NCBI GenBank assembly: GCA_934692485.1
Contig: CAKUTX010000005.1
Coordinates: 1 to 64,000, forward strand
Origin: an uncultured Candidatus Melainabacteria bacterium
GTDB lineage: Bacteria > Cyanobacteriota > Vampirovibrionia > Gastranaerophilales > Gastranaerophilaceae
Direction: 5' to 3'
Length of the DNA: 64,000 nucleotides
The position numbers and the translations under genes were made by a program. The notes under the pieces were generated by a model. It was not told the origin of the DNA. It did no database searches and was given only the letters and a program-made list of their open reading frames with translations. This document shows positions 50,460 through 58,374 of the stretch, piece after piece; the stretch's first letter is position 1, and the number at the start of each line of letters is the position of its first letter.

Positions 50460-51008
50460 ATGAAGAAAAATATTGTACTTATTGGAATGATGGGTTGTGG
50501 AAAAACGACGATTGGTGAAGAATTAAGTCGTGAACTTCCTAATTTTAAATATGTTGATATAGATGAAGAAATTGAAAAAAGCACGCAAAAAAAAATTTCT
50601 GAAATTTTTCTAAAGCATGGTGAGCCTTTTTTCAGGATGCTCGAAACAGGAAAGATTAAATTGTTTTGTAACGGCGAAAAAGCTATTATATCGGCAGGTG
50701 GAGGCGCATTTGAAAGTGAAGAAAATAGAAATATTTTACTTAAAACTTCTAATGTAATATACCTGAAAGCTACACCACAAGATATTTACAACCGTATAAA
50801 GTCAGAAGTAATTCAAAATAGTGAAAATCATAACGCCGCAATAGGTAGAAAAAGACCTTTGTTAAAGAAAAATTTTTCGATTGAAAAAATTACAACAATT
50901 ATGCAGATGAGAGAAAAAAATTACTCAAAAGCTGATATAACAATAGATACAACCGGAAAAGAAATATATGATGTTGTAAATGAAATTTTGGGAGCTTTGA
51001 ATGGTTGA
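50460..51008 (+). CDS. aroK: Shikimate kinase
   Basis: The enzyme phosphorylates shikimate with ATP, the fifth step of aromatic biosynthesis. The 182-residue protein has Walker A GMMGCGKTTIGEE (from residue 9), the substrate motif DIDEEI, FFRMLETG and SAGGGAFES, all as in AroK/AroL, and the lid Arg in RKRPLLKK. Length is normal. No Shine-Dalgarno is seen; TAAAAT lies six bases upstream. The stop overlaps the start of aroB by 8 bp, so the two are translationally coupled. Confidence 0.95.
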   Translation: MKKNIVLIGMMGCGKTTIGEELSRELPNFKYVDIDEEIEKSTQKKISEIFLKHGEPFFRMLETGKIKLFCNGEKAIISAGGGAFESEENRNILLKTSNVIYLKATPQDIYNRIKSEVIQNSENHNAAIGRKRPLLKKNFSIEKITTIMQMREKNYSKADITIDTTGKEIYDVVNEILGALNG

Positions 51009-52065
51009 TTTGTTTATAAAAATTAATTCTGAAGAAAAAAAATGTCCGATTGTTATTGAAAATGAGGAAATATCTCAACTTTCAGAAAAAATATTAAATT
51101 TTACAAAGGATAAAAAGTATATTGCTGTAGTGTCTGAAAAAGTTGAAAAACTTTATGGAAAGCAATTAAATATTCCAAAAGCAAATAAATTTGTTTTAAA
51201 AGATGGAGAAAAAGAAAAGAATTTTAAAAATTTTCAAAAAATATTAGAATTTGCGCTAAAAAACAAGTTAACCAGAAAAGATGTAATAATTGCGATAGGC
51301 GGCGGTGTAGTTGGAGATTTAGCAGGTTTTGCGGCTTCAACATATATGAGAGGAATTGATTTTATACAGGTTCCGACAACCCTATTAGCTTGTGTAGACA
51401 GCTCTGTCGGCGGAAAGACCGCGATTGATACAAAATATGGGAAAAATTTGGTTGGAGCTTTTTATCAGCCTAAAATTGTTTTTATAAACCCAAAATTCCT
51501 TAAAACACTTGATGATAGACAGTTTAAAACAGGAATGGGAGAAGTTGTTAAATATTCTTTCATAGAAAAAAGTTGCAAATGTGATGAAGATTTGAATTTG
51601 ACAAATTTTTTGTCTGAAAAATATGAACAAATTTTAGAAAGAAATTATAAAACGTTATCGCAAATGATAGAAATTTGTATAAAGCTAAAAATTTCTGTAG
51701 TTGAAAAAGACGAAAAAGAAGATGGATTAAGACGTATATTGAATTTTGGTCATACTTGGGGGCATGCGATAGAAAAAATTACTAACTACAAAAAATATAC
51801 GCATGGCGAAGCTGTTGTTGCAGGTATAAAATTTGTGTTTAATCTTGCATTACAAAAAAAATTAATAGATAAAAATTACAAATTTCTTGCAGAAGATGTA
51901 ATGAAAAAATTTAATTTTGTAGAAGTTAAAAACTATGATAAATCAAAGATGATAGAGCTTATGCAAATGGATAAAAAAGCAACTGCAAATAAAATAGTTT
52001 TTGTTTTACCGACGGATTATTCAGTTGTAGAAGTATTTGAATTTTCTCCAAGTGAATTGATGTAA
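51001..52065 (+). CDS. aroB: 3-Dehydroquinate synthase
   Basis: AroB forms dehydroquinate from DAHP, the second shikimate step, using NAD and a divalent metal. The 354-residue protein has GGGVVGDLAGFAASTYMRG, the cofactor motif PTTLLACVDSSVGGKTAID, KNLVGAFYQP and the metal His residues in LNFGHTWGHAIE and the HGEAV motif. All are canonical. It overlaps aroK and is followed by a terminator. With aroC upstream it indicates that the organism makes its own aromatic amino acids. Confidence 0.97.
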   Translation: MVDLFIKINSEEKKCPIVIENEEISQLSEKILNFTKDKKYIAVVSEKVEKLYGKQLNIPKANKFVLKDGEKEKNFKNFQKILEFALKNKLTRKDVIIAIGGGVVGDLAGFAASTYMRGIDFIQVPTTLLACVDSSVGGKTAIDTKYGKNLVGAFYQPKIVFINPKFLKTLDDRQFKTGMGEVVKYSFIEKSCKCDEDLNLTNFLSEKYEQILERNYKTLSQMIEICIKLKISVVEKDEKEDGLRRILNFGHTWGHAIEKITNYKKYTHGEAVVAGIKFVFNLALQKKLIDKNYKFLAEDVMKKFNFVEVKNYDKSKMIELMQMDKKATANKIVFVLPTDYSVVEVFEFSPSELM

Positions 52066-52096
52066 TGATGTAGGTTTAAATTTAATCCATAAAAAA

Positions 52097-52126
52097 ATAA
52101 GGCGGAAATTTTTCCACCTTATTTTT
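52097..52126 (+). terminator. Terminator after aroB
   Basis: AATAAGGcGGAAA pairs with TTTCCaCCTTATT and continues into TTT. It may serve both aroB and rseP. Confidence 0.75.
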
Positions 52127-52140
52127 GTTTAAGTTTTATA

Positions 52141-53535
52141 CTACTTTATGTGGAATAACGGTTTTATAAGCACATAAATATCATTAAATAAAACGAATAC
52201 CAAAAGCAAAATTAGTAAAGAGAAAAATACAGTCATTATTTTGTTTGCAATTTCTTCATCTACAGGTTTTCCAATAATTTTTTCAGCAATCAAGAATACC
52301 AAATGTCCACCATCCAATGCTGGTATCGGCAAAATATTTAATACGGCTAAATTCATTGATATTACTGCTGTCAAAAGTATTCCGTAGAAAATTCCGTCGT
52401 TGTTAATTATGTCACCGCCGATTTTTGTAACAAGTACAACTCCGTGCATATTTTTTAGAGGAATTTTTCCAGTAAATAGTTGTTTAAGCGTAATTAACAT
52501 TGCTTTTGTTTGGTCATACAAATAGTCGTAACTCGCTTTAAATGCTGTTTTTACATTTGTTATAGGAACCAAGTATTCTTTCAAATCATATATTATCCCC
52601 ATTAAACCTTGTTTATTAGGGTAAATTGTATTTAATTTTACAATCTCTCCGTTCCTTAAAACCTTCATATCAATAGGTTTTTTCGTATCAGATAACGCAT
52701 ATGCAACATCTTCAAGAGAAAAAGTTCCGTCTGCTTCGATAAATTTTTTATCTTGTATTTTGTCACGCAATTTTATTTGATTTTCAGACAATTTAATCTC
52801 TTTTGGATTGTATATTGTAACTGTGTTTAAAACGTGCTTGCTGAGTACAACTTTTTGTTCTTTTTTAAGATTGTTAGGTATTTTTATAATTAAATCTTTA
52901 TCAATAATTTCTTTTTCTTCAAAAGCAGGGTTTAAAGCTTTCAATTTATCATAATTTGTTGAAACAAGTTCTTTTGTTGTTTTTCCATCGAAAGCAGCAC
53001 TATACATTGCATAAAGAGTTAAACCGTATTTTGTATTAATTTTTGAACCGTTGATTTCATAAACTTTGTCCCCTTTTTTAATCCCTGAATTTAATAAACT
53101 AGTGTCTTTAGCAATATTTTTGTCAATGTCATTGACATAAATATCAAATTTTCCTGATGGAATATTATGCCATAAAGCAGCAGTTAAAAGGACTAAAACA
53201 AAGGCACAGATTACATTTGCAATAACACCTGCAGAAAAAATTATTGCTCTTTGCCAAATAGGTTTATTCATAAGTCTTTCAGGTGAATTTTTTGGAATAT
53301 CTGAATCTTTGTCATCGTCAGGAAACGAAACATAACCACCAAAAAGAAATGCGTGTACAACTACATCAATGTTTCCGACTTTTGTTTCAAACAATGTTGG
53401 ACCGATTGGCAATCCTATTCCAAATTTATCAACTTTTGTCTTGAACATTAAAGCTGTTAAAAGGTGCCCTAACTCGTGAACAAGAACTAATAAACCAATT
53501 AAAAATAACATTATAATAATTGACAAAAAATGCAT
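52141..53535 (-). CDS. rseP: Site-2 metalloprotease RseP
   Basis: This intramembrane zinc protease trims membrane-bound anti-sigma factors and remnant signal peptides. The 464-residue protein has the HELGH motif at 20-24 in the first helix and the third zinc ligand in LPIPALDGGH (Asp408). There are membrane segments at both ends and a periplasmic insert of about 250 residues with a PDZ-like part (LLNSGIKKGDKVYEING). The insert contains an extra Lys-rich stretch not typical of the E. coli protein. It is monocistronic on the minus strand. Confidence 0.94.
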   Translation of the reverse strand: MHFLSIIIMLFLIGLLVLVHELGHLLTALMFKTKVDKFGIGLPIGPTLFETKVGNIDVVVHAFLFGGYVSFPDDDKDSDIPKNSPERLMNKPIWQRAIIFSAGVIANVICAFVLVLLTAALWHNIPSGKFDIYVNDIDKNIAKDTSLLNSGIKKGDKVYEINGSKINTKYGLTLYAMYSAAFDGKTTKELVSTNYDKLKALNPAFEEKEIIDKDLIIKIPNNLKKEQKVVLSKHVLNTVTIYNPKEIKLSENQIKLRDKIQDKKFIEADGTFSLEDVAYALSDTKKPIDMKVLRNGEIVKLNTIYPNKQGLMGIIYDLKEYLVPITNVKTAFKASYDYLYDQTKAMLITLKQLFTGKIPLKNMHGVVLVTKIGGDIINNDGIFYGILLTAVISMNLAVLNILPIPALDGGHLVFLIAEKIIGKPVDEEIANKIMTVFFSLLILLLVFVLFNDIYVLIKPLFHIK

Positions 53536-53601
53536 AAAAATATCCCTCTCAAATTACTTGTAAAAATATTCTATCATAAAAACTTTTTCACTCTTTAATT
53601 T

Positions 53602-54930
53602 TTAATGTATTAAATATTTTAAATATAAGTAAATTGAACTTATTATTAATGAAATTGTTGTAACAAGTGCCCCATATTTCATAAATCTCATAAATGAAAT
53701 AGAGTGACCTTTTGTATGTGCGGTTTCACTAACAATAACATTTGCTGCAGCACCGATAATTGTTAAATTTCCACCAAGACATGCCCCTAAAGATAGAGCC
53801 CACCATAGCGGATGATGACCAACTCCTGTGTATGGCAATGTGTGTTGAACCTGTGCAATTAGTGGTGCCATTGTTGCAGTGTATGGAATATTGTCTATAA
53901 TTCCAGATAAAATACCTGAACCCCAAAGGATTAACATTGTAGCCATAGTTAAACTTCCATTTGTAAACTGGATTAATTTATCAGCGAGAAAACTTATTCC
54001 ACCATTAGCCTCAAACCCTCCAATAATTACAAACAAACCTACAAAAAAGAATATCGTTAACCATTCTACATCTTTATATATTTCTTTCGGTTTTTCAAAC
54101 AACAACAAGAAAGATGCACCGGCAACAGCAAACACATATGCCGGAATATGAGTTACATCATGAGTTACAAAACCTGTGATTACAAGTAAAAGTGTAACCA
54201 TCGAACGTAACATAAGATTTTTATTCGTGATTGTTCTTGAATTATCAAGATTTGCAATATGTTCCATTTTTTCTTTTGTAGCCTTAAGAGATTTGCGGAA
54301 CATATAAATCAAAACACTTATACTAACTAAAAATATTGTTACAACGACAAAAGTTAATTCGTTTACAAAGTCCATAAAACTTAATCCGGCTTTGGCTGCA
54401 ATAATAATGTTTGGAGGGTCACCGATAAGTGTGGCAGTTCCACCTATATTTGAGGCCAAAACTTCTGTAATTAAGAACGGAATAGGGTCACAATCAAATT
54501 CTTTTGCTATAACAAAGGTTACGGGCATGACAAGAACCACAGTCGTTACATTATCTAAAAATGCCGAAGCAATTGCCGTAAAAGCTGCAAGAGCAAACAA
54601 AACTGTTTTTGGATGTCCTTTTGTTGCTTTTAGGATTTGGAATGCCATCCATTTAAAAACTCCACTTCTGCTTGCAATATGAACAATTATCATCATTCCG
54701 ATAAGCAAAAATATTACTTCAAATTCAATATAATCAAATACTGATTTTACATAAGTTTCTGTTTCCGGATTTACGTAGCCGTGAAAAGGTAATAATCCTA
54801 ATAACATTGTTAAAGAAGCACCTACAAGTGCAACAACTGATTTTTGAATTTTTTCGGAAGCTATAAAAATGTAAGCTACTAAAAGAATTGCGCCTGATAT
54901 AATCATTCCGTAATTTGATACTAAATGCAT
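53602..54930 (-). CDS. ArsB/NhaD-type ion permease
   Basis: The 442-residue protein has about 11-12 membrane helices and belongs to the ion-transporter superfamily that includes ArsB, NhaD and the P protein. Family markers are FLDNVTTVVLVMPVTFVIA, the twin motif NIGGTATLIGDPPNIIIA and, in the second half, DNIPYTATMAPLIAQV and LGGNLTIIGAAANVIVS. Likely substrates are Na+/H+ exchange or an oxyanion such as arsenite, and neither can be decided from sequence. AAGGGG precedes the ATG. No arsR is nearby, which argues mildly against arsenite. Confidence 0.9.
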   Translation of the reverse strand: MHLVSNYGMIISGAILLVAYIFIASEKIQKSVVALVGASLTMLLGLLPFHGYVNPETETYVKSVFDYIEFEVIFLLIGMMIIVHIASRSGVFKWMAFQILKATKGHPKTVLFALAAFTAIASAFLDNVTTVVLVMPVTFVIAKEFDCDPIPFLITEVLASNIGGTATLIGDPPNIIIAAKAGLSFMDFVNELTFVVVTIFLVSISVLIYMFRKSLKATKEKMEHIANLDNSRTITNKNLMLRSMVTLLLVITGFVTHDVTHIPAYVFAVAGASFLLLFEKPKEIYKDVEWLTIFFFVGLFVIIGGFEANGGISFLADKLIQFTNGSLTMATMLILWGSGILSGIIDNIPYTATMAPLIAQVQHTLPYTGVGHHPLWWALSLGACLGGNLTIIGAAANVIVSETAHTKGHSISFMRFMKYGALVTTISLIISSIYLYLKYLIH

Positions 54931-54962
54931 AATTTTCCCCTTATAAAAATAATACTAAAGTT

Positions 54963-55013
54963 GTTTTTCTTTTTCGAATATTCCCTTGCTGATTGCACTC
55001 CAAAAAGAAAAAC
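54963..55013. other. 12-bp inverted repeat in the permease/speE divergent region
   Basis: GTTTTTCTTTTT (54963-54974) and AAAAAGAAAAAC (55002-55013) are perfect complements around a 27-base loop. On the minus strand it would lie in the permease leader. The same stretch also reads as an open frame on the minus strand ending FEKEKQL-stop at 54955, so it may be a gene remnant. Confidence 0.5.
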
Positions 55014-55060
55014 TTCCTGCAAACGGGTTTGTCTTAATTGTATCATAAAAAAGTTTACTA

Positions 55061-55088
55061 TTGATTTTGGTTTCGTATATATTATAAT
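55061..55088 (+). promoter_or_regulatory. Promoter of speE
   Basis: TTGATT (55061-55066) and TATAAT (55083-55088) are 16 bp apart, 26 bases before the ATG, which has its own AAAGGAG. Confidence 0.65.
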
Positions 55089-55114
55089 TAACTAAGAATA
55101 GTAAAGGAGAAAAA

Positions 55115-55966
55115 ATGCACAACGGAATAGAAAATGGATATTATCACGAAATTACACCATCAGGATTTGGTATTGCAATAAAAGCTGGTAAAGTTTTATT
55201 TTCAAAACAATCAGATTTTCAAAAAGTAGAAATTTTTGAGAGTGAATCTTCATTAGGTCGAGTTTTGACACTTGATGATTTGATGATGACAACAGAAGGA
55301 GATGAATATCATTATCACGAAATGATAGCTCATATTCCTATGATGCAACATAAAAAACCAGAAAATATTCTTGTAATCGGCGGTGGAGATGGTGGAACAG
55401 TTAGAGAAGTTCTAAAGCATAAAACTGTGAAAAAAGTCGTACTTTGCGAAATTGATGGAATGGTTATTGAGTCTTGTAGAGAATTTTTGCCAACAATTGC
55501 TTGTGGATTATCTGACCCTCGTGTAGAAATTAAAGTAGAAGATGCAATCGAATTTATTAAAGATAAAAAGAATGAATATGATATTGTTCTTATTGATTCT
55601 ACTGACCCAATCGGCCCTGGAGAAGGTTTGTTTACAGATGAATTCTATACAAATGTAAAAAATTCATTAAAAGAAGGCGGTATTATGGTCGCTCAATCAG
55701 AATCACCTTTTGCACAAAAAGACTCTGTTCAAAAAATGTACAAACTTTTAAAAAGAGTATTCCCGATTTGTTCAACATATACTTCAAATATTCCGACTTA
55801 TCCAGGTGGATATTGGGCTTGGGCATTTTGTTCAAAAACTGTTGAACCTTTGTCTTATTTCGCAGATGATAGATATGAGGATATTGTAAAAACTTGCAAA
55901 ATTTACAATAAGGAATATCATAATGCTCGCTTTGCATTACCAAATTATCTAAAAGAAATTTTGTAA
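55115..55966 (+). CDS. speE: Spermidine synthase (polyamine aminopropyltransferase)
   Basis: SpeE transfers an aminopropyl group from decarboxylated SAM to putrescine. The 283-residue protein has YYHEITPSGFGIAIKAG, the nucleotide motif VIGGGDGGTVREVLKH, CEIDGMVIE, the gate motif DSTDPIGPGEGLFT and YPGGYWAWAFCS, all colinear with bacterial SpeE. AAAGGAG lies six bases before the ATG, and a good promoter is placed upstream. It stands alone; speD, speA or speC are not in the window. Confidence 0.96.
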   Translation: MHNGIENGYYHEITPSGFGIAIKAGKVLFSKQSDFQKVEIFESESSLGRVLTLDDLMMTTEGDEYHYHEMIAHIPMMQHKKPENILVIGGGDGGTVREVLKHKTVKKVVLCEIDGMVIESCREFLPTIACGLSDPRVEIKVEDAIEFIKDKKNEYDIVLIDSTDPIGPGEGLFTDEFYTNVKNSLKEGGIMVAQSESPFAQKDSVQKMYKLLKRVFPICSTYTSNIPTYPGGYWAWAFCSKTVEPLSYFADDRYEDIVKTCKIYNKEYHNARFALPNYLKEIL

Positions 55967-56003
55967 ATTAGGAATAAAAACTTTATAAAAAAATGCAAAC
56001 AAA

Positions 56004-56031
56004 GAAATCCGGCATGAAAATGCCGGATTTC
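56004..56031 (-). terminator. Terminator of the SLH gene
   Basis: A perfect 12-bp stem GAAATCCGGCAT-GAAA-ATGCCGGATTTC is followed on the minus strand by a TTTGTTTGCATTTTTTT tract. It lies between speE and the SLH gene and may stop both. Confidence 0.8.
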
Positions 56032-56142
56032 CCACAAACGACGAACAATTTGTACTGTGTTTTTTAGGATACTAAGATACTAAAACCGTCAGGTTATAAA
56101 GTTATTATTTTAATTAACTTTCTAGTTTCTTAGTCGCTTTTA

Positions 56143-58173
56143 CTACTCATTACAACCGAATGCAATAGTAATGTGTTCTCTTGGATTTACAGCGGAGATT
56201 TTATATCCGCGAGGATCTACAAGGTAAGCAAATTCGTCGCCTGTTGTTTGGAATAAGCCCATTGTACCTGATAAAGCAGTTCTTGTTACGTCAACAGGAG
56301 CTTTCACTGTTTCCCACAAACCATCACCTAAATTACGTGCAGCTGCACCAAATTGACCTTGGAATGCGTGACCTAGCATGTAACCAGCATCGTTTGAAAC
56401 ATTTTCTACTGCGTTACCAAGATTTGTAACAACACCACCGACAGTTCTACCTGCAACACCTACCAGTGAACCTGCCAAAGTAAACGGCATTTCTACTAAT
56501 CTAGCAACAGGGTTAACTTGTTTTGATTTGTTAACTTGCGCTTGTAAGATTTGTTTAGGTAATTTAGTTTTGCAATCACCGTTTTTGATGTCAGTGAAAG
56601 ATAATTTTAAAGCACCTTTATCACAACCTGATGGTCGGATAACTTCTACAACTTGGCCTGTTACTGTTGAACCGCATGGATATGTAACACCGTTAATTGT
56701 CACATCTTCTAATGTATTTGCTCTAAAGTATTGTCCAACGTGAGATGATTTTGCTGTCAATTGGTCTATCATTTTCACTTTTAATGTAGGAATTTTTACA
56801 ATTTCTTCATTTTCAACAAACGCATTTTTGTTTACCGGACAAGCTGGACAAATATTGTTTGCTGTTTTAGGGTTTGTGTCGTAACCGAGTGCTACACGAA
56901 CAGTTTGCATCATAGACGCAACTTCTGCACGAGAAGCCTCTTTGTTTGGCATAATCATGTTTGGATTAGGCATATCTTTTAAAGCACCGTTTTCAAGTGA
57001 TTTTGCAACAGGAATTCTTGCCCAGTTAGGAATTTTAGCTCCGTCTGAATATCTGCCCAAAATTTCGTCAGCTTTGCATTGATCAATATCACAAGTCATA
57101 CCTTTTGCAATTGTCGCAAGAGCTTCAACCCTTGTTACAGGATGGTTTGGTTTGAAGTTTCCGTCAGGATAACCTTTTAGTAAATCTTCGTCAACAGCTT
57201 TTGCGATAGCTGCGTTTGCCCAATTGCTTTTTGGAACATCTTTAAACAAACCTTCTCTAGGCATTTCACATTTGTCTAAGTTGAAACCTTTAACTAAGAT
57301 TGTTGCAAATTCTGCACGTGAAATATTTCTGTTTGGTTTGAAGTAACCGTCAGGATAACCTACAACAACGTCGTTGATAGCTAATTTGTCAATGTCACAT
57401 GCTGCCCAAAATCCGTTTGGAACATCGGGAAACTGACATCCGCCAAGATTTGCAGCCGCGCCTGTTGTTTGCATAATTTGGTTTGGAATTTCATATGGAA
57501 CGAAAGATTTTTTTACTGCATCAATTGAGTTTGATGATTGAAAATCAATAGGACAGTTGTTTCCGTCCATTAGTCTTTCGTTTCTGTCAATAGGAATTCC
57601 GTTATGTCTTGTCGGAGCTTCATTCAGGCATGGCATTTGGGTTGCAGCGCCCGTAACTTGTCCGTCTGTAGCAACAGTAGTACCATTAATTGCTGATGAC
57701 AAAGCTCTTGCAGTTGTTGCATGCGGTGTATCTGTTGAAAAAATAGAGTTTGCTGGTTGACCTACGTAGTTGTTTGTACCATAAATAGCGTTTGGATAAC
57801 CGTAAACCTGTTTCATATCTTTTCTGTCAGGTTTTCCTGTTTGAGGACAAATTGCACAAGCTGGATCAGCTGGTTTGTCACAACTGATTTCATCCGGACA
57901 TCCGCAATCAGTTTTTTTAGGTTTTTCACACGGGTCACATGGTTTTTGTTTTTGGCATTCACAATCAGGCATTGCTTTTTTGCATTTTGAACATGTGTTA
58001 GGTTTTGTCGTTTCACACGGACAAGCTGGCCCTGTTACTACGGGTAATGCTTCTTCACATGGTGCCGGTTTTTCATGTGTTTGGCACGGGCAAGCCGCCA
58101 TTGCTTGACTCAAGGAACACGTTGCTATTCCAACGGCAATTGCAGCTGCCACAGTAAGTTTTTTAATTGTCAT
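56143..58173 (-). CDS. SLH-domain envelope protein with Cys-rich N-terminal region
   Basis: The 676-residue exported protein has a signal peptide (1-26). Residues 27-115 contain about 16 Cys, mostly as CPC, CxC or CxxC pairs separated by Lys/Pro-rich stretches. A linker leads to three SLH repeats (about 250-430; DVVVGYPDGYFKPNRNISRAEFATIL, LLKGYPDGNFKPNHPVTRVEALATI and a degenerate third), which normally bind the peptidoglycan or its secondary polymer. The C-terminal ~200 residues have LPKQILQAQVNKSKQVNPV and ALSGTMGLFQTTGDEF and no known domain. Cyanobacterial SLH proteins usually carry an OprB porin barrel, which I do not see. AAGGAGG precedes the ATG. Confidence 0.88.
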   Translation of the reverse strand: MTIKKLTVAAAIAVGIATCSLSQAMAACPCQTHEKPAPCEEALPVVTGPACPCETTKPNTCSKCKKAMPDCECQKQKPCDPCEKPKKTDCGCPDEISCDKPADPACAICPQTGKPDRKDMKQVYGYPNAIYGTNNYVGQPANSIFSTDTPHATTARALSSAINGTTVATDGQVTGAATQMPCLNEAPTRHNGIPIDRNERLMDGNNCPIDFQSSNSIDAVKKSFVPYEIPNQIMQTTGAAANLGGCQFPDVPNGFWAACDIDKLAINDVVVGYPDGYFKPNRNISRAEFATILVKGFNLDKCEMPREGLFKDVPKSNWANAAIAKAVDEDLLKGYPDGNFKPNHPVTRVEALATIAKGMTCDIDQCKADEILGRYSDGAKIPNWARIPVAKSLENGALKDMPNPNMIMPNKEASRAEVASMMQTVRVALGYDTNPKTANNICPACPVNKNAFVENEEIVKIPTLKVKMIDQLTAKSSHVGQYFRANTLEDVTINGVTYPCGSTVTGQVVEVIRPSGCDKGALKLSFTDIKNGDCKTKLPKQILQAQVNKSKQVNPVARLVEMPFTLAGSLVGVAGRTVGGVVTNLGNAVENVSNDAGYMLGHAFQGQFGAAARNLGDGLWETVKAPVDVTRTALSGTMGLFQTTGDEFAYLVDPRGYKISAVNPREHITIAFGCNE

Positions 58174-58189
58174 TTTTTACCTCCTTGTG

Positions 58190-58212
58190 GGCTTTTTTTC
58201 TAAAAAACCCGA
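58190..58212 (-). promoter_or_regulatory. Leader hairpin of the SLH gene
   Basis: Just upstream of the AAGGAGG of the SLH gene the minus strand reads GGGTTTTTT-AG-AAAAAAAGCCC, which can fold into a stable A/T stem closed by G-C pairs. Such hairpins can stabilise abundant envelope-protein mRNAs. Confidence 0.4.
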
Positions 58213-58339
58213 AAAATTCGTCTTTTAAAAAACCATATTAGATTATGTACTTTATCCATTGTCTGAAACATTGCCGTAAGTGGTTATTCTGTCGGGCTAT
58301 TTAGAATTTACATAATGTATAAGTTTTTGTTTCAATAAA

Positions 58340-58368
58340 TTGATAAAATAATTTCTTAATGTTAGAAT
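58340..58368 (+). promoter_or_regulatory. Promoter of dnaG-rpoD, leaderless arrangement
   Basis: TTGATA (58340-58345) and TAGAAT (58363-58368) are 17 bp apart. The -10 box ends six bases before the ATG at 58375, and there is no ribosome-binding site. Confidence 0.65.
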
Positions 58369-58374
58369 GTCAGT

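Noticed and set aside
57557..58108. Overlapping plus-strand frames across the SLH gene
   Set aside because: Antisense shadows of the Cys/Pro-rich region; unusual codon bias there opens several frames.
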